Origin: a virus
DNA: 64,000 nucleotides
IMG/VR virus record: IMGVR_UViG_3300022745_000017
Span: 62,001-126,000 of that record
Strand: one strand, 5' to 3'
Shown in pieces: positions 1-8,202 of the stretch; position 1 is the first letter of the stretch; every line of letters starts with the position of its first letter. The notes under the pieces are model-generated. The model ran no database searches and was not told where the DNA came from. It worked only from the letters and a program-made list of their open reading frames with translations. The position numbers and the translations under genes are program-made.

Positions 1-1215
1 GATCGCTTCTTGTTGCTCTTTCTCGCACGTCGCACGCACTTCACCATCCACCAAGATCGCTTCCACGAAGTGCGCGTATTGACGCATTGCCGTGGCTTTG
101 GCTTGATCGAAGAGGTAATCGTTGCGGGTTTGTGTGTCCGCGATCAGCGCTTCCGTGTAAGCCTTTTCCAGCTCACTGACCCAGCGGTAGCCGCTGTCGG
201 CGTAGTCCTGGATGGTGCAGATGCGCAGTTGCAGACCAATGCCTGTGTCCTGACCCAAGCTGATGATGCGGGGTTGGCCACGCAGGAACTCCTTTTGGTA
301 AGACTTCAAGTCTTCTACCGTGACGGAGTTGTAAGTGCGGCGAGCCAGTTGAGCACACTGACGCTTGGTGAGCGCTGTCAGATCGATCTGGTGCATGCGC
401 TGCGGGAACATCTTACCTGTCGAGACGTGTGTGCATTTGTCGGGATCGACTGTACAGGCTCGACTGTATTTCACGCCATTGGGCCAAGTCGCTGCGGCAA
501 TGGCAGTCACCAAGGCATCATGATCAAGCAGCTTGATGTGGCTCATCAGTGTTTCCACCGGGACATTCAAGGTAGACTCCTTGATATGTCGCATGATGAA
601 TCGCATCACTTCTGCACTGAAGTAAGAGCGCACATTGGAGAAGATCGCCCCAAAGGTTTGGCGACCCAGCGTAGCGCGCTCTTCGACGATCAGGCGATGC
701 AGCTCCAGCAGCTCACCTTCAGTGGCTGGCAAGATCGAGACACAAAAGCCCGAATGAGGCAGGGGTGTCCACTTGGGCGTGCCCAGGCCCAGGCGCTTGG
801 TGACGATGTCAGCCAGTTGTACTGAGCCAGTCCCACCTGAGGTGTTGACACTGCGCATCTGGATGAGGTCGCCTTCGTACTCGATCTCTTGCCGCCAGTC
901 GCTGTTTTTGTCTTCAGCCGATTTGACGAATCGGTCGGCGTGGGTGGTGGTGTAGGAGCCGTTGTTAACAGCACTGATCCATTCCCGCCCATCCTGCGTC
1001 CGCCCGAGCTTTTCGAGCAAAGCGGTGTTGCCCAGGAGCACACGGTAGCGCGTTTCAGAGGTCGTGGGAATAAAAAGCGTTTCAAAGCCCTTGACACCCT
1101 TGACATCATCGGAAAACAGTGGCGTCTTCGTGCTCCAGGTGATGTTCTTTCCTTCGGCGATGGGCGGTGTATCGTCGCCAGTGGGCACAGTGTTGGTATC
1201 GGTTTGATTGTTCAT
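1..1215 (-). CDS. Virion protein, possibly baseplate-hub type (3' end missing)
   Basis: 405 codons are open from the ATG at 1215 to the window edge, so the C-terminus is not visible. The start follows AGGAG with good spacing. The middle (about residues 215-265) reads as a helical stretch, then TWPNG, then a DPDKCTH segment and QIDLTAL. This is loosely like the gp26-type baseplate hub proteins of T4-like phages, which carry a Cys/His loop after a WPDG-like turn; here only C and H are seen, not a full zinc knuckle. The last part is helical. It follows the gene at 1232-1738 by 17 bases on the same strand, so the two are probably cotranscribed. The role as a tail or baseplate protein is inference; the reading frame itself is solid. 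Confidence 0.65.
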   Translation of the reverse strand, partial: MNNQTDTNTVPTGDDTPPIAEGKNITWSTKTPLFSDDVKGVKGFETLFIPTTSETRYRVLLGNTALLEKLGRTQDGREWISAVNNGSYTTTHADRFVKSAEDKNSDWRQEIEYEGDLIQMRSVNTSGGTGSVQLADIVTKRLGLGTPKWTPLPHSGFCVSILPATEGELLELHRLIVEERATLGRQTFGAIFSNVRSYFSAEVMRFIMRHIKESTLNVPVETLMSHIKLLDHDALVTAIAAATWPNGVKYSRACTVDPDKCTHVSTGKMFPQRMHQIDLTALTKRQCAQLARRTYNSVTVEDLKSYQKEFLRGQPRIISLGQDTGIGLQLRICTIQDYADSGYRWVSELEKAYTEALIADTQTRNDYLFDQAKATAMRQYAHFVEAILVDGEVRATCEKEQQEAI

Positions 1216-1231
1216 GATGACGTTCTCCTGA

Positions 1232-1738
1232 TCAGAGTTGGCTCAAAAGAGTGGGTTGTTGTTTGGCGCGTTTGGTGGCTGCCACAGTTTTCTCAACGAT
1301 CAGCAGTTGCCGCGTCAGATCCACAGTCAACGGATGCATGACTGAGTTATAAAACATTTGCAGGTCGGCGTATTCTTGGCCTAATGCAAGGGCCTCCATG
1401 TTCTCGTCGGCATTGACAGCTGCTCCCTTGCGGTCAGTGTGTTTGTCACGCAAGGCGTACAGCCTGTCTCGGTATGTTTCATACTGAGCGTCCAGCGCTT
1501 CGACGACTTCACGCAGAGCTTGTGCGTTGGTGATGAGGGGAAGCACTTCCTGATCTTTGATGAAATCACACGCAAGCATCAGGGATTCGGTCACACGCGA
1601 GAAGCACTCCATCTGGATGTCTTTGAGGCCATTGACCTCATCCCAGATTTTCACACGGGTGTAGACTTGTTCTTTGGGAGGGCGTTCTTCCTTGGATTGG
1701 AGGACGCGCTGATGGACTTTGGACATACGAGAAGACAT
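1232..1738 (-). CDS. Small helical protein of unknown function
   Basis: 168 residues from the ATG at 1738, which has GGAG about ten bases upstream. A longer frame reaches 1792, but its extra N-terminus is hydrophobic, lacks a ribosome site and lies in the divergent promoter region. The protein is charged and almost wholly helical (YRDRLYALRDK, MSKVHQRVLQSK), with a possible coiled coil in the middle. It is first in a two-gene minus-strand unit with the virion-type gene to the left. I do not recognise the family; a structural or chaperone role next to a tail gene is a guess. Confidence 0.7.
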   Translation of the reverse strand: MSSRMSKVHQRVLQSKEERPPKEQVYTRVKIWDEVNGLKDIQMECFSRVTESLMLACDFIKDQEVLPLITNAQALREVVEALDAQYETYRDRLYALRDKHTDRKGAAVNADENMEALALGQEYADLQMFYNSVMHPLTVDLTRQLLIVEKTVAATKRAKQQPTLLSQL

Positions 1739-1857
1739 GGTGTGTAAACTCCAAGTTAAAATAAAGAGGTAAAACGCGCAATCCGCGTACACCTAGACCA
1801 AAAGATTGGTGCTTGGTTAATTTTTTATAGTACATCCACTGCGAAGGAACTCTCCAA
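1739..1857. promoter_or_regulatory. Divergent intergenic region
   Basis: 119 bases between minus-strand and plus-strand operons, AT-rich, with a run of T followed by TATAGTAC near 1828-1836. Promoters for both directions should lie here. No clear copy of the CACATAT motif is seen. Confidence 0.35.
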
Positions 1858-2715
1858 ATGTTAGACCGCGAAGAGCTTTTCACTTACCTCTCACACGCCA
1901 CAGATGACACGGACATGGTGCTGACGCGTGCGTCTTTCGATGTGTTTGACAAGTATAACTTACCCGACTACATGGACATGTACGACATGATGGTTGGGGA
2001 GAGTGAGGACAAGTCCAACGAAGATTTCATCGTAGGCTTTCGAGCATTGACGGTCTCTACTCTCAAAGGCCTTTTGCGCATACAGGGCATCACCGTCAGT
2101 GATGAGGCACTATGGAACCAGGTCATCGATCTGTGTAACGCTGTGTTTGATCTGCCTTACTTTGAAGACAAAGAGAGCATCCTGGCGATCACGACGCTCT
2201 CGCTCAATGCCAATGAGACACTCGCCGAGATGCTCAAGGTATCGGCTTCTCTTTCTATCGAAGAAACACTGACAGTGTTAGAGACGGTAGAAGACAGTGT
2301 GATCGAGCGGCTCATCGAATTGCTTAACGGCGATGGGACTGTGCAAGAAGAGATGTCAGAAGAGCGGATCAAGGTGATCGATCAGTGTGTGAAGGTCTAT
2401 AGTCAGTACAAAAACTACTTAGATCAAAAGCCTTGCTATGCGGACATTTATACTGTCAACCCAGATGCAATTGGGCATCCTTTTGATATCTATCTCAAGC
2501 TCTATCTCCAACATGTCGTGGCCAAGATGAATCCGGTTGACACAGGCGTGGTGGCTAGTGATCTGGTGGCGCTGGCTTGTTTGAGTTTAGAAGGCTATAG
2601 CAACCCCATGCAAGTCGCTAAGGACGCTGTTGAGCAAATCACACCTGACATCAATTTGACCACACAGCTGAGTGTGCGCATTGGCGAGATCTGCGGGGAG
2701 GCTTTCCGTGACTAA
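1858..2715 (+). CDS. Acidic helical protein upstream of RNA polymerase subunit
   Basis: 285 residues, ATG preceded by GAAGGA. The composition is acidic and helical throughout, with no membrane segment or catalytic motif that I recognise. Its last eight bases overlap the GTG start of the RNA polymerase beta-prime-type gene, so translation of the two is probably coupled. That tight coupling makes a role in the same enzyme (another subunit or an assembly factor) a reasonable idea, but nothing in the residues proves it. Confidence 0.75.
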   Translation: MLDREELFTYLSHATDDTDMVLTRASFDVFDKYNLPDYMDMYDMMVGESEDKSNEDFIVGFRALTVSTLKGLLRIQGITVSDEALWNQVIDLCNAVFDLPYFEDKESILAITTLSLNANETLAEMLKVSASLSIEETLTVLETVEDSVIERLIELLNGDGTVQEEMSEERIKVIDQCVKVYSQYKNYLDQKPCYADIYTVNPDAIGHPFDIYLKLYLQHVVAKMNPVDTGVVASDLVALACLSLEGYSNPMQVAKDAVEQITPDINLTTQLSVRIGEICGEAFRD

Positions 2716-4015
2716 GCAAGACTTCTATAAGCAAGCCCTAAAGAGTGGCTTGTACATGAATCTGCCATGGCTCATCTCCTGCTTTGCAGTCACGTCAGAA
2801 GAGCCAGAATCCTGGAAGGGCAACCCTTATCCTTACCGCGTTGTGAGGATGCCAACCGGAATGTTCTTTGTACACCCAACGACAGGTGTGCTAGAGCAGA
2901 TTGAGGGAGGTGATCCAACCAAACCACTGATCGATTTGTACGAAGAGCTCCCTGTGAGTCCCGAGGAGTGCATCATCGTCAAACAACCGATCGTGACAGA
3001 TTACGCTTGCTTGTTGTTGAACTACTTGACTCTGGTTTACCCCTTTGGCAATAAGTTAGAATTCATCAACGTGTACTTCGATATCCCTTACATCGAAGAC
3101 TTGATTGCGGGTCGTCTCAAGACAACACCTGATAAAGAGTCTGACCGACTAGAAACTGAGTTTTATGTCGATGAGTTCTTGAAGTTAGGCGAAGCTTGTG
3201 ACTTCATGCGGGGCTTAACGCAGGTGTGCTGCTGGGCTGGCACGGAGAAGTCGCTCTCCACTCACCCCGATGTGCCTAAGCGAAAGGCCGAGCTGTTCAA
3301 ACAATTTGAAGGTCGCTTAGACGATCCGATCGTCATCGCTTTCATCTCAGCTGAGCTCATCAAGCTCGACAAAGAGCACACCAAGGGCGACCCATGTGAG
3401 GACTTCTATCTCAGCAAGAAGTCACGAGAAGTCAACCGCGCTAAACTCTTCTTGATGGGTGGCGCTGAGTCCGGGTTGTCTGACGATGTGACTCGCGTTG
3501 CACTCATCAAGAACAGTCTGATTGAAGGTGTGGATATCAAGGATGTCCCCGTCAAGATCAACTCACTGCGGGCGGCTTCCTTTAACCGTGGTGCGCAAAC
3601 GGTGCTTGGTGGTGTGTCGGTTAAAGAGCTGCTGCGCGCACTGGCTAACTTGCGTGTCAAACAAGGTGACTGCAAAACTGTCGTGGGGTTGGAGTTCTTT
3701 GCTGATGCAAATAACGCTTTCCGTTTGGTCAATCGGTATCTGATCGACGGTAGTGAGACGGTGTTTGTCGAGAACCAGCAACAAGCTGAGTCCTACATCG
3801 GCAAGAAGCTGATGGTGCGTTCTCCGCAGTATTGCTCGTTTGGTGTGACTGACTTCTGTAGTGTCTGTGTGGGTAGTCTCTTGGCTGCTAACCCAATGGC
3901 TCTACCGATTGCTGGTTCTGACATGGGCTCTACGTTCTTGTCGATCTATCTGGCGATGGCTCACGGCAAGTCTACGGTGACAGAGTCTTTTAATTTAAAA
4001 GATATCTTGCACTGA
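2708..4015 (+). CDS. RNA polymerase beta-prime C-terminal-type subunit (phiKZ-like)
   Basis: 435 residues from GTG 2708, which has GGGGAGG at ideal spacing. The last third aligns by eye with the C-terminal half of bacterial RpoC. A bridge-helix-like stretch SGLSDDVTRVALIK begins at about 255. FNRGAQTVLGG at about 292-302 matches RpoC HGARKGLADTA. DCKT (C322) matches RpoC DCGT. VRSPQYC (C376), then FCSVC (C384, C387), matches the RpoC segment that supplies the other three zinc ligands. All four zinc cysteines are therefore kept. The trigger-loop Met/His area is represented only by LAMAHGKSTV. phiKZ-like phages split beta and beta-prime into several polypeptides, in both a virion and a non-virion enzyme. 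The nearby inner-head genes suggest the virion form (phiKZ gp80-like), but that choice is inference. Confidence 0.8.
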   Translation: MTKQDFYKQALKSGLYMNLPWLISCFAVTSEEPESWKGNPYPYRVVRMPTGMFFVHPTTGVLEQIEGGDPTKPLIDLYEELPVSPEECIIVKQPIVTDYACLLLNYLTLVYPFGNKLEFINVYFDIPYIEDLIAGRLKTTPDKESDRLETEFYVDEFLKLGEACDFMRGLTQVCCWAGTEKSLSTHPDVPKRKAELFKQFEGRLDDPIVIAFISAELIKLDKEHTKGDPCEDFYLSKKSREVNRAKLFLMGGAESGLSDDVTRVALIKNSLIEGVDIKDVPVKINSLRAASFNRGAQTVLGGVSVKELLRALANLRVKQGDCKTVVGLEFFADANNAFRLVNRYLIDGSETVFVENQQQAESYIGKKLMVRSPQYCSFGVTDFCSVCVGSLLAANPMALPIAGSDMGSTFLSIYLAMAHGKSTVTESFNLKDILH

Positions 4016-4047
4016 TATTCTATAGACGTTTTACAAGGAGAACGATC

Positions 4048-5031
4048 ATGCCTGAATCCTCTGACGACATCGAACAAATGTCCACCGAAGAGCTTGAAAA
4101 AGCTACAGCACCGGAAGAAACACTGACTCCAAGGGTAGAATTCCCTGTGGTTGGTGAACCAGAGCAAATCAAGCTCCCACAGTCTGTGGTCGACACGATC
4201 AAGTGGTTCTGTGAGAGGCCGCTAGTTGAGCTTGGTTCACAAACCGGTCAGCCAGTGGTTGTACCCGGAACCGTTGACGAGCCGCCTTTCTCGCCCCGTG
4301 GAAACATTGCGCCTGTACTGACTTCGGATGACCCGCAGTTTACCACCGCCGATAAGCCGGCTGAAGACCAAATCGCCTATGCGCGTGGCCTGACTCCGCA
4401 CGTCGTACAGATCGATGAATCCCCTTTTCAACCCTACCCATCTGAAGGAACTACCGTGAACCAACCTGAACAACTCACCCAGCCCGAAGAAGTCGAAGCC
4501 GCCCTGGCCCAAGAAGCCGTGCAAGCCGCTGTAGAAGTCGCTGCCAAAGTCTTCGAGAACAATGAGTTTCCAGCAGCTGTCAACGAGTACCTCGACAGCT
4601 TGCAAGGCAGCGACAAGTTCGAAGTGATCCATCTCTTTGAGCGCTTGCGCGAATACGTCAAGGGCATGGATCTCAAGAACGTCCAAAACGCTCAAACTGG
4701 CGCAGCCCATCAGCACACGCTGTTCAGCGCCATCATGCAGTTGTTTGAGCGTGTCGATTCGCAAGACTTCCGCACCGCCTTCACCTACGTGCGCCAAGTG
4801 TTTGCTCATCACCAAAAGACCATCTTCAGCTCCGACGCTGCGATGCGCTTTGTGGCCAACATGGATCTGGAAGCCAGTGAAAAAGACAGCTTCACGCGCC
4901 TGCTGATGCTGCTGATGCGCACCACCGGCAGCGACTACGCCTTGGCCGTAAAGAGCCTGAACCTGGGCCGCTGTATCGCTGGCCTGAGCGAAGAAGCACA
5001 GATGCGCGTGATCTCGTACTTCAAGAACTGA
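4048..5031 (+). CDS. Unknown protein with Pro/Glu-rich N-terminus
   Basis: 327 residues, start after AAGGAG. Residues 1 to about 150 are rich in Pro, Glu, Thr and Ser and look disordered. An Ala/Glu/Val-rich helix (EEVEAALAQEAVQAAVEVA) follows, and the remaining 150 residues are helical. From about 4450 on, the codons are strongly biased to C/G at position three, as in the inner-head gene at 23758, which suggests high expression. It lies 32 bases after the RNA polymerase gene and closes that operon, with a 15-16 bp hairpin following. I do not recognise it; virion or regulatory roles are both possible. Confidence 0.75.
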   Translation: MPESSDDIEQMSTEELEKATAPEETLTPRVEFPVVGEPEQIKLPQSVVDTIKWFCERPLVELGSQTGQPVVVPGTVDEPPFSPRGNIAPVLTSDDPQFTTADKPAEDQIAYARGLTPHVVQIDESPFQPYPSEGTTVNQPEQLTQPEEVEAALAQEAVQAAVEVAAKVFENNEFPAAVNEYLDSLQGSDKFEVIHLFERLREYVKGMDLKNVQNAQTGAAHQHTLFSAIMQLFERVDSQDFRTAFTYVRQVFAHHQKTIFSSDAAMRFVANMDLEASEKDSFTRLLMLLMRTTGSDYALAVKSLNLGRCIAGLSEEAQMRVISYFKN

Positions 5032-5054
5032 TCCAGCCGATCTGGTAGTGTACT

Positions 5055-5088
5055 GTACAGGCAGAGGCGCTAGCGCCTCTGCCTGTAC
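5055..5088 (+). terminator. Perfect 16-bp inverted repeat, operon end
   Basis: Arms 5055-5070 and 5073-5088 pair perfectly around two unpaired bases, 24 bases after the stop of the 4048 gene. There is no long T run, so it may act as a terminator or as an mRNA 3' end stabiliser. Confidence 0.6.
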
Positions 5089-5109
5089 TTATGCCCATTA
5101 TATTTCAAA

Positions 5110-5119
5110 CACATATCAC
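5110..5119 (+). promoter_or_regulatory. Early-promoter-like motif CACATATCAC
   Basis: Exact CACATATCAC, 61 bases before the ATG at 5171 and just after the upstream hairpin. It is one of about a dozen copies in the window in front of accessory operons. Confidence 0.6.
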
Positions 5120-5123
5120 TCTT

Positions 5124-5149
5124 GTGAGCACATGGGTAACTGTGCTTAC
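5124..5149 (+). promoter_or_regulatory. Leader hairpin
   Basis: Arms 5124-5132 and 5141-5149 form 9 bp with one G-U pair and the loop TGGGTAAC, starting five bases after the promoter-like motif. A second small stem (TTACT/AGTAA) sits immediately before the ribosome site. The leader is structured, but it is not the pseudoknot seen at 5820. Confidence 0.45.
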
Positions 5150-5170
5150 TTACTGTAGTAAAGGAAGAAA

Positions 5171-5731
5171 ATGCGAAATCTAAATTGCACTATTGATGTC
5201 TCATATTTTAGTGATGTTAGTGGTCCCGCGCCCTGGCTGTTACCTCATCTGGACTGCGGCATGGGATCTATTCTGCGACTACCTCTTACCGAAGTTATGT
5301 TTCCAAAGATGAGAAGTGCTGCGATTGACTTTCAGCAGAGTCTCATCAAAGGCAATGCGCTAGACGCCGTGGGGAAAATTCTCTTATGCCTAAATGAATG
5401 GGATGAGATTGAAATCTCTGCTTACGCAACGGTTGGATATAGTTGGTTAGCTAGTTGCTATGCTAAAACACAGAGTGTGGCTGACAAGTTTCTAGTGAGT
5501 GGGCAGTATATTCGCAAGGAGCTATCTGATTATTACAACCATATTTACGCTGTGTGGCGCGATAAACAAACCAATGATGAAACAATAGAGAGTCTGTACA
5601 ACCGTGTTGGGAAGGCGCTTCGAAATATGTTGTTCATGGTCTATACCCTGACCAACAACAATGAAGCGCTGGCGACTACGCTTATGGGGGAGTATGTAGA
5701 TACCCTAGCTGAGCAATTAGCCAAAGCGTAA
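5171..5731 (+). CDS. Hypothetical protein, single-gene early unit
   Basis: 186 residues, start after AAAGGAAG. Mixed helical protein with no signal peptide, membrane segment or recognised catalytic motif; the C-terminal half is helical (SLYNRVGKALRNMLFMVYTL). It stands alone between a CACATATCAC motif with a leader hairpin upstream and a strong hairpin downstream, so it is a monocistronic unit. That layout is typical of early host-takeover genes in this window; the product is unknown. Confidence 0.75.
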   Translation: MRNLNCTIDVSYFSDVSGPAPWLLPHLDCGMGSILRLPLTEVMFPKMRSAAIDFQQSLIKGNALDAVGKILLCLNEWDEIEISAYATVGYSWLASCYAKTQSVADKFLVSGQYIRKELSDYYNHIYAVWRDKQTNDETIESLYNRVGKALRNMLFMVYTLTNNNEALATTLMGEYVDTLAEQLAKA

Positions 5732-5743
5732 TTACTCACGGTG

Positions 5744-5776
5744 CTGATACCTCGGCTAACTTAGCCGAGGTATCAG
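5744..5776 (+). terminator. Perfect 16-bp hairpin with T-rich tail
   Basis: Arms 5744-5759 and 5761-5776 around one base, followed by a T-rich stretch to about 5800. It terminates the 5171 unit just before the next promoter-like motif. Confidence 0.65.
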
Positions 5777-5805
5777 TGACTTATTTGATCCTATTTTTCT
5801 TCAGT

Positions 5806-5815
5806 CACATATATC
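5806..5815 (+). promoter_or_regulatory. Early-promoter-like motif CACATATATC
   Basis: CACATATATC followed directly by the conserved pseudoknot leader of the 5879 gene. The same TCAGTCACATATATCG context is repeated at 59457. Confidence 0.6.
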
Positions 5816-5819
5816 GGTA

Positions 5820-5871
5820 GTGAGTTGGTAATGATGCTACGCTGACTCATATCCTTTAATGCATCAAGGAG
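5820..5871 (+). promoter_or_regulatory. Predicted H-type pseudoknot leader, copy A
   Basis: Stem 1 pairs 5821-5828 with 5842-5849 (with G-U pairs at two inner positions). Its loop holds TGATGC at 5832-5837, which is perfectly complementary to GCATCA at 5861-5866. That second segment abuts and shares one base with the Shine-Dalgarno AAGGAG (5866-5871) of the gene starting at 5879. Two other copies in the window have different stem bases but keep the pairing. Formation of the second helix would be expected to affect ribosome access. Confidence 0.65.
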
Positions 5872-5878
5872 TTCTATC

Positions 5879-6322
5879 ATGGCTACAAAGTTTTCCCTGA
5901 GTGCAGCAGACTTCTGCTTGTCTGAAGAGCAAATCGCTGCTGTCAATCTGACCGTGGAAATGGGAAGCGAGGCTTCGGCCCGCTTCCATCAGAAGTACGC
6001 TGCTTTGCGAGTGGTGCTCTTGCCGGCATTTGTGCCGGCGCGTTTGAAGGCCCTGCGTGATGTCGGTGTCCAAGCCGTCCCCGTGGAAGCAGGCACAATT
6101 GAAGTGCACCTTCCACTCATCGCATGGCTGAAGGCCAGTCCTAGCTGGGATGTGCCGGCAGTGCCAGCCCCATCGAGCCGGGGTTACACTCGGTCTACGA
6201 CCACTTCACTCGGTGAAGTGGTTACAGTCATTGTGGTCGCTGCGGTGTGTTACGCCGCCATCTTCTACATCGCGCGCGGCATCGTCCGCGCGCTCGACGG
6301 TGAGCATGACCGAGCAGCCTGA
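5879..6322 (+). CDS. Small protein with C-terminal membrane anchor
   Basis: 147 residues, start after AAGGAG. The first hundred residues are soluble and unrecognised. A single hydrophobic helix (VVTVIVVAAVCYAAIFYIA) at about residues 112-130 is followed by a short tail with R-D-E residues, so the protein is probably tail-anchored in the host inner membrane. It is the only gene between a CACATATATC motif with the pseudoknot leader and a double terminator. The leader, shared with a Nudix hydrolase and a 32-residue peptide, suggests that the three are regulated together. Function unknown. Confidence 0.75.
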   Translation: MATKFSLSAADFCLSEEQIAAVNLTVEMGSEASARFHQKYAALRVVLLPAFVPARLKALRDVGVQAVPVEAGTIEVHLPLIAWLKASPSWDVPAVPAPSSRGYTRSTTTSLGEVVTVIVVAAVCYAAIFYIARGIVRALDGEHDRAA

Positions 6323-6323
6323 G

Positions 6324-6358
6324 CTCACAGCTACAGGGATTGCCCCTGTAGCTGTGAG
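6324..6358. terminator. 15-bp hairpin after the membrane-protein gene
   Basis: Arms 6324-6338 and 6344-6358, loop ATTGC, beginning two bases after the stop codon at 6322. Confidence 0.6.
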
Positions 6359-6359
6359 G

Positions 6360-6386
6360 AAAACCCTAGCGGGTTTTCTTTTTTTC
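6360..6386. terminator. Intrinsic terminator between convergent genes
   Basis: AAAACCC, loop TAGC, GGGTTTT (6360-6377), then CTTTTTTTC. This is a textbook rho-independent terminator on the plus strand, and with the AAAA on its left it could also serve the minus-strand DNA polymerase gene ending at 6393. Confidence 0.8.
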
Positions 6387-6392
6387 TTCTTC

Positions 6393-8078
6393 TTACATTG
6401 TTGCAATCATTTTGTCATAGGCTTGTACGATTTGCTCAAGGGTCGGGGCTCCGCAGATCAGTGTCACAATCTCAACAGCGTTAGTGCGTCCAGCAGACAG
6501 ATTGATGGTCTGCATGCGCTGCAAATCCTCAGAGATGCCTTCGATACGAATAGGCTCCTTAGAAGTCGTTTGCTTACACATGTTAAACACACACTGCCCA
6601 TTAGGGTAGCTGCCTGAGACATCTAAGTCAAACACAAAGATACGGATGTTAGTCCGCAAGTTTTGGTTTTCTAAGACGCACTTGAGCCCGTTGTCTGCCA
6701 CCATGTGAGACGGTAGCATAACGATCCAACCATCGATGCCAAGTGTCTCATCGTCAAACTCATCAGCCATCTCTTTAGAGGTCGTGGCCATGACGTGGCC
6801 GCGCTTTAAGACAAAGTGGTGTAGAGCGTCAATGGTGCGCTTAGGCTGAGATGGGAACTTCTCAAAGTCCGTACAACCTGCAAACAGTGGGAGCTGAATA
6901 GCCATGTCTTTGGTGACATCGTCGAGCTCCTCCATAATGACTACGTCACCTTGGTTATAGATGATGTACTCAAGTGGGTGGTACTTTTGCATGAATTGGT
7001 GTTTAGCCAACCCTTGGTATTTCTTAGCTGGTTCGAACTCAAGTTTGCTGGCCTTGGTGTTCTTTCTCACCAAGGCATCTAGGCCATAGCTAGGCTCCTC
7101 AGGTGAGCCTTGACGGCACTGATAGTAGCCGCACATCTGGTCGATGATGTAAAACGACGCAGGTGCGATCACTGTGTTCCAGCGATGCACGGGCTTGAAG
7201 TTCATGCGCTTGTTAGCGTTGGTAATGCGGTTAGCTTTACCTTCGATGAACTCGTAGTAGCGATAGCTAGCTGGAATGCTTGGGTCACTAAAGAGGTCTT
7301 CTAGCTTGACGTTAGCGCGAGCACATGCTTCTTGAATACGCCTGATGTCAAAGACCATGTTCCAGATACCTAGGAAGTCTGGTTTGATCTCGTGCGCTTT
7401 ACCAATAGACTTTTGAACGACTTCAATTTCTGTGTCGCAGAAGACGTAGTGCAGCGTAAGGTTGCGCCGCTTGATCAAGTCGCCTAAGTGCTCAGCAGCT
7501 AGGGCGCGTAATCTCTCTTCGACATTGGTGTAGCCTGCTACAAACCGCTTTTGTACATACGTGTAGACATTTGTCTTATGGCTGATAGAAGCCATCAAGA
7601 TGTGATTCTTGGTGTCGTAGTGCACGACATCAGTCTCGGTGTCGTACCCCGCAAAAGTATAAGCCGTGTTAAGGCCGTACTTGTCTAGGTAAGACTGTTT
7701 GAGCAAAGATGTCGAGCTGATGTCTGCGCCGTAGATGTAGGGAGACTTCTGTAAGTCACGCTGTGAGCCTCTAAACCACGGCATCTCCATAGAGGTAGCC
7801 ATCGAGCGCACCAGCCTGGTTTGAGTAGACTCGTAGCGATTGAGTCTCTCAATTTCCTCCCACTCTTTCTTATCCTCGTGATTGCGAAAGCCTTTCTTGG
7901 TAATGTAGTATGGGCGTTTATAGTTTAGAATCTTGCGCAGGTAAGGCACAATGGTGCCATCGTCTAGGTGGATCTGTTCTTTGACGACATGAACATCGTC
8001 GTCTGTTTCCTTATTTTTTACACAAATAGCAAAGCGGCACTCAATGCCGCGAATACGAGATGGGTCGATTTTTGACAT
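6393..8078 (-). CDS. Family B DNA polymerase, exonuclease plus first palm motif only
   Basis: 561 residues. Exonuclease motifs are visible: Exo I YDTETD (D146, E148), Exo II NMVFD (N240, D244) and Exo III YNQGD (Y374, D378). Polymerase motif A reads DLDVSGSYPNG (D484/D486 to Y491-P492), like the DxxSLYPS of family B enzymes. The chain ends about 60 residues later with no KxxxNxxYG motif B and no YxDTD motif C, so the rest of the palm and the thumb must come from a separate gene not in this window. Split family B polymerases (43A/43B) are known in some T4-like Aeromonas phages. The start ATG at 8078 lacks an obvious Shine-Dalgarno. The gene stands alone on the minus strand. Confidence 0.8.
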   Translation of the reverse strand: MSKIDPSRIRGIECRFAICVKNKETDDDVHVVKEQIHLDDGTIVPYLRKILNYKRPYYITKKGFRNHEDKKEWEEIERLNRYESTQTRLVRSMATSMEMPWFRGSQRDLQKSPYIYGADISSTSLLKQSYLDKYGLNTAYTFAGYDTETDVVHYDTKNHILMASISHKTNVYTYVQKRFVAGYTNVEERLRALAAEHLGDLIKRRNLTLHYVFCDTEIEVVQKSIGKAHEIKPDFLGIWNMVFDIRRIQEACARANVKLEDLFSDPSIPASYRYYEFIEGKANRITNANKRMNFKPVHRWNTVIAPASFYIIDQMCGYYQCRQGSPEEPSYGLDALVRKNTKASKLEFEPAKKYQGLAKHQFMQKYHPLEYIIYNQGDVVIMEELDDVTKDMAIQLPLFAGCTDFEKFPSQPKRTIDALHHFVLKRGHVMATTSKEMADEFDDETLGIDGWIVMLPSHMVADNGLKCVLENQNLRTNIRIFVFDLDVSGSYPNGQCVFNMCKQTTSKEPIRIEGISEDLQRMQTINLSAGRTNAVEIVTLICGAPTLEQIVQAYDKMIATM

Positions 8079-8202
8079 GTTTTTAACTTAGAATAGGGTG
8101 GGGATTGGTGATCTATTAGATGTATCCGTTGTTTTAAGTTTTGCACTCAAGCTGGACTTAAAGCATTTTTCATGTTCAGATTTATTTTTCTTTGGTGTCA
8201 AC

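Noticed and set aside
10-825. 271-codon plus-strand open frame at the left edge
   Set aside because: Antisense to the better supported minus-strand gene 1-1215, which has a ribosome site and a 405-codon uninterrupted frame.
4237-4815. 192-codon minus-strand frame
   Set aside because: Shadow of the codon-biased 4048 gene.
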